A DNA stretch of 64,000 nt from positions 78,407 through 142,406 of the forward strand of contig NZ_JAOVZN010000012.1 of NCBI RefSeq assembly GCF_025717045.1. Reading direction: 5' to 3'. The first letter of the stretch is position 1. Each line of letters starts with the position of its first letter. Shown one piece after another: positions 36,001 through 43,116 of this stretch. Origin of the DNA: Flavobacterium sp. SH_e (GTDB taxonomy: Bacteria > Bacteroidota > Bacteroidia > Flavobacteriales > Flavobacteriaceae). The notes under the pieces were generated by a model. It ran no database searches. It was given only the letters and a program-made list of their open reading frames with translations, and had not been told where the DNA came from. The position numbers and the translations under genes were made by a program.

Positions 36001-36608
36001 ACAACGTTGATAACACTTCTGCCTTCAACTTTAATTTCTTGTCTAACATATCCTAAATAAGAATATGCCAAAGTAGTTTCGCTGCTTACCGCAATAATCT
36101 GATATTCTCCATTAAAATCGGTATTTACACCTCTTCCTGAACCATTATCAGCAACTGCTGCGCCTACCAAAGGCATTCCTTTTTCATCTGTAACTCTACC
36201 TTTTACAATAAAATCAGCCACTGGTTTTTTAACTTCAGGAGAAGTCTTTTTTGGCATCAAAATAATATGGTTTCCAGACACTTTAAAATCGGTACTGGTG
36301 TTATTAAAAATTTTGCCTAACACAACTTCTATCGAAGTGTCACTTGCATTTACATCGATTACTCTAGTTAAGTCAACAGATCTTACATTGTAAACAAATC
36401 TGTAATCTGTAGTATATTCAATCCTTTCAATAACTTTTGCAACAGTCATATTATTGACATTAAAAGAAATCTTGTTTTTTTGTGAATAACTGGTTCCGGC
36501 GTGCATTATACTTAAGGCGGTTAGCAGAAATAATGTGGTCAATTTCATTTTCAAATCAAATTTCAAAAAAGGCTTATCAAACCTGATTTTGTTCAAGAGT
36601 TTTTTCAT
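33027..36608 (-). CDS. SusC/RagA-family TonB-dependent transporter with STN signalling domain
   Basis: 1193 aa. The N-terminus is long (MKKLLNKIRFDKPF...); translation could instead start at Met21 (36548), just before the hydrophobic signal. In order: signal sequence to about 43, STN domain (about 47-115, ISFNVNNMTVAKVIERI), carboxypeptidase-like beta domain (about 131-215), TonB plug (about 217-330, with LYVIDGFPV and TVLKDAAASSIYGARAANGVVVI split across it), then the beta-barrel ending ...VMGVNVNF. The STN domain is the part that contacts a FecR-type anti-sigma factor, and such a gene lies directly upstream. The transporter therefore both imports the substrate and signals its presence. Confidence 0.93.
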   Translation of the reverse strand: MKKLLNKIRFDKPFLKFDLKMKLTTLFLLTALSIMHAGTSYSQKNKISFNVNNMTVAKVIERIEYTTDYRFVYNVRSVDLTRVIDVNASDTSIEVVLGKIFNNTSTDFKVSGNHIILMPKKTSPEVKKPVADFIVKGRVTDEKGMPLVGAAVADNGSGRGVNTDFNGEYQIIAVSSETTLAYSYLGYVRQEIKVEGRSVINVVLKEDVLELEGLVLKTGYQDISEEKATGSFSSLKAVDFKEQRLSGLDKILEGRIVGYQDGRIRGTTSMTTNATAPLYVIDGFPVENTRLTPYSTIEENLPSLNLEDIETITVLKDAAASSIYGARAANGVVVITTKKAKAGKTNISFSSNLTVTPYRNYTGNLTDSADIIGLERGWADGNPNLKTANANTYAQSLLNNAVYTSLGMQTILNGYAGNISQAEMNSRLDQLGGQGYKYFDDIAKYAKRDQYFMQHNLSLGKATENNTFNASLTYKNNQFEDIYTENESVGINLKNTTQINNWLSLDLGTYTNFGKGDTQSYFASQPDFTSGPGYKYQPYNQLVNNDGTNFVSTAASRYNNFTLNSMQTYGLYNMDITPMDEFGRNLVENKSFLNRTFAKFNVKFSKAFTYNAMFQYEFASDRASQLYDKNSYYVRSKVNGMVTIANNKAVYNLPYGDIVKETNQFSNAYNFRQQLNFNQTFAEKHDFSAIAGMEIRHSKQEYNDNTRYGYDSQTLGFAPINQADLLKVYGTVFGGYMTQNEFSLEKELQNRYVSVYGTGGYTYDRRYTFSGSIRWDRSNLWGTDSKYQNKPTWSTGAGWNIDKESFFDVDWVDGLKLRASYGIGGNVAKDSAPYLTAYYNSNSNVGGNQGTVSKRPNPELSWEKTTTTDIGLDFSFFKSRLSGTFDVYRKKGQDLLASSQGIPTEGWGYSTYTLNNGAMTNKGVEVTLRGTIVKTPSFSWDAAVLYAYNKNVVDYVNVKAPVYYLQLDYPQAFPRVGTSFNSIYGYKWAGLSSTGIPQVYDASGTAVKYNPGQIDAIQDYGSTVPTQSGSFHTSANYKNFSLSALFIYELGHKIRNTFLPMLNNSYNSAAGGYVTNISVVNNHIADRWMQPGDEAFTNVPRAVYEYDPEFSSDSRTIYSYADINILDASNVRLSNISLAYQMPKDIIKRVKLDGVRFNLNAENVYTFAKSRDAKYLLGGFQSPSFVMGVNVNF

Positions 36609-36664
36609 ACTTTTAAAATGTTTTTTTAATGTTGGTTGGTTAATTAACTGACCGCATACATTCT

Positions 36665-36698
36665 ACCGGGAAATGTTGGCGCATTTTCCGGTTTTTTT
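36665..36698 (+). terminator. + strand terminator-like hairpin facing the susC leader
   Basis: ACCGGGAAATG (36665-36675) pairs with CATTTTCCGGT (36682-36692) with one wobble, followed by seven T on the + strand. No + strand gene precedes it; it lies in the susC 5' leader on the opposite strand. It could end a short antisense RNA, or be a structured part of the susC leader. Confidence 0.45.
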
Positions 36699-36777
36699 AT
36701 AACGATCCTTTTCATTTTTGGATTTTTGCTACATAGGCGTTTTTTTAATTGTTAATTATGAATTGTTAATTGATAAT

Positions 36778-37929
36778 TTACTTTATCGTTATTTTGTCTT
36801 GATTAATAATGTAATCAATTTCGTAACTGTCGCTGAAATATTTCAAAACCACTTCAATTGGTTCATTATCAAAACGGGCATTAAAAATTTCTCTTCCTAA
36901 TGTTTTATTTCGGTTAATGAAGGTCACATTATATTGACGTTCCAGTTTTTTTATAATATCATCGAAAGAAGCATTTTTAAACACCAAGCTTCCTGTTACC
37001 CAAGCCGTATAATAATCTGTATTAACTTGTTCTGTTTTAAAAGTGGACTGTCCTTTTAAATTGGAAGCTTTAAATCCTGGCGTCAAAAACACCTGATTAT
37101 CATTTGTTTTCTGATCTTTATAAAGCGAAACTTTTCCTTCAACCAATACCACATCTGTACTTGAATTATTAGCATAAGCATCTACATTGAACTTAGTTCC
37201 TAAAACCTCAACATTAACTTCCTGAGAATTAACCGTAAACGGATGCGCTTTGTCTTTGCTCACTTCAAAATAAGCTTCACCAGTCAAATACACTTGTCTG
37301 TTTTTGTTTTTACCAAACTGAACTGGATATCTCAATGCAGTTCCTGAATTAAGATGCACTAATGTTCCGTCTGATAGCTGTACTTCAATTTTTTTCCCGT
37401 ACGGAACTTTCAAGGTATTGTAAACCAATTCTCCGTCAGCTAAAGCTTTATCATAAACCAGTCTATTTTTTTCTTGCTTTCCAATGATATTTCCATCTTT
37501 ATCTGTTATCTCTTTTACTTCAGAAGTATCAATGTTTTCTGAAGAACCATTACCATATTGCAAAACAATTTCATCCACTCTTGGTACAATAACATTTTTT
37601 CTAGCTAGTTCAGAACTTGAATTTTTATAGAAATAAAATCCGCCAAGAGCCACAACCAAAATCGCTGCATATTTATAATAAGATGAAAATCTTCTCTTAG
37701 AAAAAACATTATTTTCCTTTTCAATTCTTTCTGAAAGCTGTTTTCTAACTTCAGAAGAATCAAAAGTGTTCAAAGCAGTATCAATTGCATAATTAGTTTT
37801 TACAAAATCCTTAAATACAATTTGATTTTCTTCTTCTTTTAACCACTCGGTAAGCTGCTCAATTTCTTCATGAGAAGCCTGATTTGTGATAAATTTAACA
37901 ATTAGTCTCTCTGACTTTTTTACTGTCAT
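36778..37929 (-). CDS. FecR-family anti-sigma factor
   Basis: 383 aa. The N-terminal cytoplasmic part (1-80) has the anti-sigma layout, followed by one membrane helix (about 87-101, YAAILVVALGGFYFY). The FecR domain lies at about 180-275 (VPYGKKIEVQLSDGTLVHLNSGT), and the C-terminal DUF4974/STN-interacting region (about 310-383, NASFDDIIKKLERQYNVTF) closes the protein. It should hold the ECF sigma factor, encoded divergently, inactive until the SusC STN domain signals ligand binding. The gene precedes susC by 169 nt in the same direction. Confidence 0.92.
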   Translation of the reverse strand: MTVKKSERLIVKFITNQASHEEIEQLTEWLKEEENQIVFKDFVKTNYAIDTALNTFDSSEVRKQLSERIEKENNVFSKRRFSSYYKYAAILVVALGGFYFYKNSSSELARKNVIVPRVDEIVLQYGNGSSENIDTSEVKEITDKDGNIIGKQEKNRLVYDKALADGELVYNTLKVPYGKKIEVQLSDGTLVHLNSGTALRYPVQFGKNKNRQVYLTGEAYFEVSKDKAHPFTVNSQEVNVEVLGTKFNVDAYANNSSTDVVLVEGKVSLYKDQKTNDNQVFLTPGFKASNLKGQSTFKTEQVNTDYYTAWVTGSLVFKNASFDDIIKKLERQYNVTFINRNKTLGREIFNARFDNEPIEVVLKYFSDSYEIDYIINQDKITIK

Positions 37930-38170
37930 TTTAGTCGTTTTTTAATATTATTACGAAGCCAAAAAACAAAACCCTAACAATTTGATAAAGTTTTTTTCAT
38001 TTTACTGATTTTTTTCTTTTCACAAGTCTTTTCTTTCAATAAAACTCGACTAATTTGATAGAAATTATAAGGTAAAAAATTTATATTTGCATTTTATTCT
38101 TTTTTTATTTGTAATAATTTTCAAATAGAAAGGCAAAAAAGAAGGTCTTTTTATGAAATTCAGCTCACTT

Positions 38171-38203
38171 TTTGACCTAAAAAACTATTAATTTATATAT
38201 TTG
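38171..38203 (+). promoter_or_regulatory. Bacteroidota-type promoter of the ECF sigma gene
   Basis: TTTG at 38171-38174 and TATATTTG at 38196-38203 are separated by 21 nt, matching the -33/-7 consensus for the primary sigma factor of this phylum. The annotated ATG begins only 5 nt after the -7 element, so the message may be nearly or fully leaderless, or start at the second ATG (38215). Confidence 0.6.
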
Positions 38204-38208
38204 TTTTT

Positions 38209-38820
38209 ATGAAGATGGATGATTACAGCGATAATACTACACTAATTGAGTCTCTAAAAAATGGAGATGAAAGTGCTTACACCTATCTTATTGACACGTA
38301 TCATCATAAACTTTGTGTGTATGCCAACAGTTTGGTGAAAAATGTTTACAGCGCCGAAGATATCGTTCAGAATGTCTTTATAAAAGTTTGGGAACAACGC
38401 ACAAGATTAAAAACAGAACACTCTTTAAAAAGCTTTCTGTATAAAATGGTTTACAATGAGTTTATCGATTTGTACCGAAAAAACCAGTCTTTATTTTCAC
38501 TAGAAAAATCATATTATGATGCTTTAAACGGAATTGTTCAGGAAGAAGATTCTGAATCTTTTCAAAGGGTTTTGAATGCGGTCAACAAAGAAATTCAAAA
38601 CTTACCGCCAAAATGTAAAGAGGTTTTTATTTTGAGTAAAAAAGAAGGCTTAACAAATATTGAAATTGCAGAACATTTGGATGTTTCTATCAAAACGGTC
38701 GAAGCGCAGATTACCAAAGCGTTCTCTATTCTGCGCACTTCTTTGGAAGAAAAAGTAAAAAGCGTTTTATTCCTTCTGTTTTCTGCTAAAAAAAAATTCA
38801 GACTAAATAATTTAATCTGA
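38209..38820 (+). CDS. ECF-type RNA polymerase sigma factor (FecI/SigW-like)
   Basis: 203 aa. Region 2 lies at about 18-70 (YTYLIDTYHHKLCVYANSL, then AEDIVQNVFIKVWE), region 4 at about 125-180 (LPPKCKEVFILSKKEG, then IAEHLDVSIKTVEAQI). It has no region 1 or 3, as usual for the extracytoplasmic-function group. It is transcribed away from fecR-susC-susD, so it is the expected activator of that operon. A well-formed promoter abuts the start; Met1 (38209) or Met3 (38215) may be used. The C-terminal tail is Lys/Phe-rich and not conserved in type. Confidence 0.93.
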   Translation: MKMDDYSDNTTLIESLKNGDESAYTYLIDTYHHKLCVYANSLVKNVYSAEDIVQNVFIKVWEQRTRLKTEHSLKSFLYKMVYNEFIDLYRKNQSLFSLEKSYYDALNGIVQEEDSESFQRVLNAVNKEIQNLPPKCKEVFILSKKEGLTNIEIAEHLDVSIKTVEAQITKAFSILRTSLEEKVKSVLFLLFSAKKKFRLNNLI

Positions 38821-38855
38821 ATAATCTTTCTTCTTGTTTCTTTTTTCTAAAAGTC

Positions 38856-39578
38856 TCAAAACTCCAAAACTGGCGTCTTCATATCGTGGTACAAAAGAAC
38901 TTTCCAATTTTGTTCTTTTGCTTCCTGCTCCCATTTTTTTCTTGATTCCATTGCTCGTTTTCCATCGAAATCTGTTTTGTAGGCAACGTGCATTTTCAAA
39001 TATATTTTTTGTGGAAGATCATCTGCTCCATAAAATACAATTTCGTTATCAGCCTTAATCCAAAATACTTGATGAAACTTTGTATGCCCAGCCGAAACTT
39101 CAAAGAAAATTTCATCTGTAATATTTCCGCTGTCCTCATTTAGCAATTCAACATTCGGTAATTTTTCAAGCTGATTTAATATTTCTGGAACGTAAGAAGG
39201 ATTTTGCAATTGCTCTAAAGCAAAATCTATTTCTCGTTTTTGAATATAAATAGTTGCGTTTGGAAAATTTTGAACGAATTGATCATTTTTAAAATAACCG
39301 ATTCCTTCAATGTGATCTTTATGCAAATGCGAAACCAGAACTTTCGTAATCTGTTGAGGTTCAATATTATTTTTTCTTAGCATTTCATAAATAAATGGCA
39401 CTCCATTGTTTACAAATCCTAAACCGAAATCTAATAAAATAATATCATTATCTGTAATAACAACAAAAGGCTGAATTGCCATTTTTAAACCTGATTCGGT
39501 TGTTTCTTCTGTCAAAAGCTGAAATTCTTTTTTAGAATTAGCAATGTAATTTCCTTCTTGTAGAGCAATTATTTTCAT
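38856..39578 (-). CDS. Metallo-beta-lactamase-fold hydrolase
   Basis: 240 aa, no signal peptide, so cytoplasmic. The metal motif is SHLHKDH (His84, His86, Asp88, His89), with His165 in SAGHTKFH and Asp186 in YGADDLPQ completing a binuclear site. The layout resembles the AHL-lactonase/quercetinase-like subgroup, in which a substrate lactone or ester is hydrolysed; the real substrate cannot be read from the sequence. It converges on the ECF sigma gene (35 nt) and is divergent from a LysR regulator, which is its probable controller. Confidence 0.85.
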   Translation of the reverse strand: MKIIALQEGNYIANSKKEFQLLTEETTESGLKMAIQPFVVITDNDIILLDFGLGFVNNGVPFIYEMLRKNNIEPQQITKVLVSHLHKDHIEGIGYFKNDQFVQNFPNATIYIQKREIDFALEQLQNPSYVPEILNQLEKLPNVELLNEDSGNITDEIFFEVSAGHTKFHQVFWIKADNEIVFYGADDLPQKIYLKMHVAYKTDFDGKRAMESRKKWEQEAKEQNWKVLLYHDMKTPVLEF

Positions 39579-39626
39579 TTTATTCTTCTGTGATTTTTAG
39601 AACAAAGCAAAGTTCTTAAGAATTTC

Positions 39627-39665
39627 TATATTTGTAAAACCTTATTTTTCGATATAATCAATCGA
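39627..39665 (+). promoter_or_regulatory. lysR promoter element and possible LysR-type operator
   Basis: TATATTTG at 39627-39634 fits the -7 element, 47 nt before the lysR ATG; no matching TTTG is seen at the right distance upstream. Between it and the ATG, TCGAT (39649-39653) and ATCGA (39661-39665) form an inverted repeat with a 7-nt spacer, a candidate autoregulatory site between the divergent genes. Confidence 0.35.
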
Positions 39666-39681
39666 TAAAACCGATTTAGAA

Positions 39682-40557
39682 ATGGAACTTCGTCAGCTTA
39701 AATATTTCTTAAAAGCAAAAGAATTATTGAATTTTACTGAAGCAGCTTCGGTACTTTATATTAGCCAAAGCACTTTATCACAACAAATTAAACAATTGGA
39801 AGATGAGCTTCAAGTTCCGCTTTTTAACAGAATTGGAAAACGAATTACATTGACAGAAGCTGGAGAATTATTTTCGGTTTACGCACAGCAGTCGGTCAAC
39901 AAAGCTTCTGACGGACTCCAATTATTAAAAGATTTAAATAAACTCGAAACTGGAAAAATTGCCATTGGTGTTACGTATGCTTTACGCCATGTCGTTACCA
40001 AGGCTTTGATTTTGTTTAGCTCTGAATATCCGAAAATTCAATTCGAAATCATTTTTGGAACTTCGCAGGAATTAATTCAAAAACTAAATCATTTTCAACT
40101 CGATGTGATTCTGACTTTCGAAGAAATTGCTTCTGAGGCTCATTTCAAATATTTGGAATTGTTTACTTCGCCAATGGCTTTGGTTACATCTTCTGAAACT
40201 TCTTTAAAAAATAAAAAAACAATTTCTCTGGAAGAAATCAGCACGTTACCGCTTGCCATGCCTGCAGGCGGCTTTAGCACAACTCAGTTTATTAGCAGAG
40301 CTTTTGAAAAAAGTAATTTATACCCAAAAGTCACCATTGAAATAAACGATATTCCAACTTTATTGGAACTTATTAAAACAGGAAAATGGCATACGATCTT
40401 GACAAAAACTACAATTGAAGACGAAAAAGATTTGTACGCCATTCCTATAAAAGGAGAAAATATGACGCGAACGGCGATGCTTATTTCTCTGAAAGAAGTG
40501 TATGAGAAAAAAGCGGTAAAGTCATTTTTGAAAATTTTGGTGGAGAATTTAAAATAA
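39682..40557 (+). CDS. LysR-family transcriptional regulator
   Basis: 291 aa. An N-terminal winged helix-turn-helix (1-60: MELRQLKYFLKAKELLNFTE, AASVLYISQSTLSQQIKQLE) is followed by the effector domain (about 90-290) with LEEISTLPLAMPAGG. The proteins of this family sense a small molecule and usually control a divergent gene, here the metallo-beta-lactamase-fold hydrolase. The overall form recalls the CynR/CbbR branch; effector unknown. Confidence 0.92.
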   Translation: MELRQLKYFLKAKELLNFTEAASVLYISQSTLSQQIKQLEDELQVPLFNRIGKRITLTEAGELFSVYAQQSVNKASDGLQLLKDLNKLETGKIAIGVTYALRHVVTKALILFSSEYPKIQFEIIFGTSQELIQKLNHFQLDVILTFEEIASEAHFKYLELFTSPMALVTSSETSLKNKKTISLEEISTLPLAMPAGGFSTTQFISRAFEKSNLYPKVTIEINDIPTLLELIKTGKWHTILTKTTIEDEKDLYAIPIKGENMTRTAMLISLKEVYEKKAVKSFLKILVENLK

Positions 40558-40570
40558 TCTATCATAATAA

Positions 40571-40607
40571 AGTTTTTACACATAGAAACATAGACTTTGT
40601 AAAAACT
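40571..40607 (+). terminator. Possible terminator after lysR
   Basis: AGTTTTTAC (40571-40579) pairs with GTAAAAACT (40599-40607) over a 19-nt loop holding ACATAGAAACATAG. The loop is large and no T run follows, so the call is weak; it may be another palindromic repeat. Confidence 0.35.
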
Positions 40608-40691
40608 AAAAAGATATCTGAAAGGAAATAGTATCCCTTCCAAATCAATGGAGGGGAGTTTTAAGAACTATAAAAAAAGGAAATAAAAATG

Positions 40692-41348
40692 TTATAAATT
40701 CATCTTTTTGGCATCTTCAACAAATTGCTTTAATCCAATATCTGTTAAAGGATGTTTTAAAAGACCTTTTATCGCAGAAAGTGGTCCAGTCATTACATCT
40801 GATCCAATTTTAGCACAATTGATAATATGCATGGTATGTCGCACAGAAGCCGATAAAATTTGAGTTTTATAATTATAATTATCGTAAATTTCTCTAATTT
40901 CTGAAATTAAATGCATTCCATCTGTCGAAACATCATCTAAACGTCCTAAGAACGGAGAAACATAAGTTGCTCCTGCTTTAGCGGCAAGCAAAGCCTGACC
41001 TGCCGAAAATACTAAAGTTACATTGGTACGAATTCCCTTTGAAGAAAAATATTTACAGGCTTTTACACCGTCGCCAATCATGGGCAGTTTCACTACGATT
41101 TGAGGGTGTAAAGCCGCAAGTTCTTCTCCTTCTTTCACCATTCCTTCGAAGTCGGTTGAGATTACCTCAGCTGAAACATCTCCATCAACAATATTGCAAA
41201 TTGCAAAATAGTGATTTAAAATGTTTTGTTTTCCTGTAATACCTTCTTTTGCCATTAAAGACGGATTGGTGGTTACACCGTCTAAAACGCCTAAAGCCTG
41301 CGCTTCTTCAATGTCTTGAAGATTGGCAGTGTCAATAAAAAATTTCAT
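40692..41348 (-). CDS. fsa: Fructose-6-phosphate aldolase / small transaldolase (TalC type)
   Basis: 218 aa, the usual length of the small transaldolase subfamily. It has MKFFIDTANL at the start, DGVTTNPSL, the Schiff-base lysine Lys87 in HPQIVVKLPM, and NVTLVFSAGQALLAAKAG. The family makes either a transaldolase of the pentose phosphate pathway or fructose-6-phosphate aldolase; sequence reading alone does not separate the two. Downstream of the xylose genes in the same direction, it would help channel xylulose-5-phosphate into hexose phosphates. It is 434 nt from xylA with palindromes between, so it may be a separate transcript. Confidence 0.88.
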   Translation of the reverse strand: MKFFIDTANLQDIEEAQALGVLDGVTTNPSLMAKEGITGKQNILNHYFAICNIVDGDVSAEVISTDFEGMVKEGEELAALHPQIVVKLPMIGDGVKACKYFSSKGIRTNVTLVFSAGQALLAAKAGATYVSPFLGRLDDVSTDGMHLISEIREIYDNYNYKTQILSASVRHTMHIINCAKIGSDVMTGPLSAIKGLLKHPLTDIGLKQFVEDAKKMNL

Positions 41349-41388
41349 AAGTTTTTTGGTTTAAGTTAAAAGTATTTTTGCGTAAAAA

Positions 41389-41421
41389 AACTTTGTCAAA
41401 GTTTAAAACTTTGACAAAGTT
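41389..41421. repeat. 33-nt double palindrome, copy 2
   Basis: AACTTTGTCAAAGTT, spacer TAA (within TTTAAAA), AACTTTGACAAAGTT. The 33-mer is the exact reverse complement of the copy at 26139-26171. It lies about 40 nt upstream of the fsa start. Confidence 0.85.
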
Positions 41422-41729
41422 CTGAGTATGCTTTAGTAAGTGAAAAATGTGTATTTCGATTGATTCTGCTCTTCAAAAAAACTTCAATAAAAAATACTCA
41501 CTTATTATTTTATCAAACTGACTTTTTATTCGTTTCGATTTTCAAAAAACAGTAACTAAACCTTCAATCTATTTTTCTAAATCTCAATTTAAAAAAGCCA
41601 TAATCTTAATACACATTTTCGAAGTTTTTATCTAAAAAAATCATTTTTAAATAAAATAACGTTTTATGGCTATCATATTTAAAATTAAAACTCTTTTTAG
41701 ATTTTCTGCCTCACTAAGTTTTTTTAAAG

Positions 41730-41762
41730 AAACCTGACAGGTTTTAAAAACCTGTCAGGTTT
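41730..41762. repeat. 33-nt double palindrome of a second sequence type; likely xylA terminator
   Basis: AAACCTGACAGGTTT (41730-41744), spacer TAA, AAACCTGTCAGGTTT (41748-41762): the same 15-3-15 geometry as the AACTTTG elements but with different, internally compensated bases. It lies 20 nt past the xylA stop and is followed on the - strand by CTTTAAAAAAA, so it can serve as terminator of the gntR-xylB-xylA operon. Confidence 0.75.
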
Positions 41763-41782
41763 AATGTAGAATACTTTACCAA

Positions 41783-43108
41783 TTAAATATATTGGTTGAT
41801 GATATTTTCAAACAATTCTTGTTTACCACTTTGAAGATTTAATTCTCCATTTTCGTGAGCGATAGAATAAAGATCTTTCAAGCTTAATTTTCCATCAGCA
41901 AAATCTTTACCTTTTCCAGAATCGAAAGAGCTGTATCTTTCTTTTCTTAATTTCTCGTAAGGAGAAGAAGAAATGATTTTATCCGCAGTCAATAACGCTC
42001 TTGCAAAAGTATCAGCTCCGCCAATGTGCGCTAAGAAAACATCTTCTAAATCTGTAGAGTTTCTTCTGATTTTAGCATCAAAGTTAACTCCACCGCCTTG
42101 TAATCCGCCAGCTTTTAAGAAAACTAACATTGCTTCAGTAGTTTCTTGAATGTTATTTGGGAACTGGTCTGTATCCCAACCATTTTGGTAATCACCTCTG
42201 TTTGCATCGATGCTTCCTAACATTCCCGCTTTTGCAGCAACTTCTAATTCGTGTTGGAAAGTGTGCTGTGCCAATGTAGCGTGGTTTACTTCGATATTGA
42301 TTTTGAAATCTTTGTCTAAACCATAGTTTTTCAAGAATCCAATTGCTGTAGCTGAGTCAAAATCGTATTGGTGTTTTGATGGCTCCATTGGTTTTGGTTC
42401 GATGAAGAAAGTTCCTTTAAAACCTTGTGCTCTTGCATAGTCTCTAGACATTGCTAAGAATTGTGCCATATGGTCTAATTCTCTTCCCATATCTGTGTTT
42501 AGCAAAGACATATAACCTTCTCTACCGCCCCAGAATACATAGTTTTCTCCGCCTAAGGCAATTGTAGCATCCAAAGCCAATTTTACTTGTCCACCCGCTC
42601 TTGCTACTACATTAAAATCTGGATTTGTAGCCGCTCCGTTCATGAATCTTGGGTTTGAGAAGCAGTTTGAAGTTCCCCAAAGCAACTTAATTCCAGAATC
42701 TGCTTTTTTCTGTTTTAAGTAATCCGTAATGAAAGCTAAACGTTTTTCAGATTCTGCAAAAGTTGCTCCTTCAGCAATCAAATCATAATCGTGGAAACAG
42801 AAATAATCGAATCCCATTTTGCTAATAAATTCAAAAGCAGCATCCGCTTTATCTTTTGCGGCTTGATATGGATCTGATGAAGCATCCCAAGCAAATTGCT
42901 GTGTTCCTGGTCCGAATGGATCGCTACCTTGTCCGCAGAATGTATGCCAGTAAGCAATAGCAAATTTAAAGTGCTCACGCATCGTTTTTCCAGCTACAAC
43001 TTGCTCTGGATTGTAATATTTAAATGCCAACGGATTGTCAGATTCTTTTCCTTCAAACTTAATTTGGCCAATACCTTTGTAGTATTCTTTATCTCCTAAA
43101 ACTATCAT
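41783..43108 (-). CDS. xylA: Xylose isomerase
   Basis: 441 aa, a full-length class II (long) xylose isomerase. Family motifs: WHTFCGQGSDPFGPGT near residue 54, the catalytic His106/Asp109 in FCFHDYDL, VFWGGREGY, FIEPKPMEPSKHQYD and NIEVNHATLAQHTF, which together supply the two divalent-metal sites. It converts D-xylose to D-xylulose in the cytoplasm. It lies 8 nt after xylB and is the last gene of a gntR-xylB-xylA operon. Regulation is expected through the co-transcribed GntR protein. Confidence 0.97.
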   Translation of the reverse strand: MIVLGDKEYYKGIGQIKFEGKESDNPLAFKYYNPEQVVAGKTMREHFKFAIAYWHTFCGQGSDPFGPGTQQFAWDASSDPYQAAKDKADAAFEFISKMGFDYFCFHDYDLIAEGATFAESEKRLAFITDYLKQKKADSGIKLLWGTSNCFSNPRFMNGAATNPDFNVVARAGGQVKLALDATIALGGENYVFWGGREGYMSLLNTDMGRELDHMAQFLAMSRDYARAQGFKGTFFIEPKPMEPSKHQYDFDSATAIGFLKNYGLDKDFKINIEVNHATLAQHTFQHELEVAAKAGMLGSIDANRGDYQNGWDTDQFPNNIQETTEAMLVFLKAGGLQGGGVNFDAKIRRNSTDLEDVFLAHIGGADTFARALLTADKIISSSPYEKLRKERYSSFDSGKGKDFADGKLSLKDLYSIAHENGELNLQSGKQELFENIINQYI

Positions 43109-43116
43109 TTGATTTT

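Larger units (their letters stand above)
41349..41782. other. Gene-free spacer between fsa and xylA
   Basis: 434 nt with no coding sequence. It contains a 33-nt double palindrome at each end (41389-41421 and 41730-41762) and an AT-rich middle with nothing recognisable. The fsa promoter must lie here if fsa is transcribed on its own, but no clear TAnnTTTG is visible on the - strand. Confidence 0.5.

Noticed and set aside
31603..36608. SusC/D pair as part of the xylan locus
   Set aside because: It is separated by the sigma factor, an MBL hydrolase, a LysR regulator and fsa, has its own regulators, and lacks the LacI-type operator.
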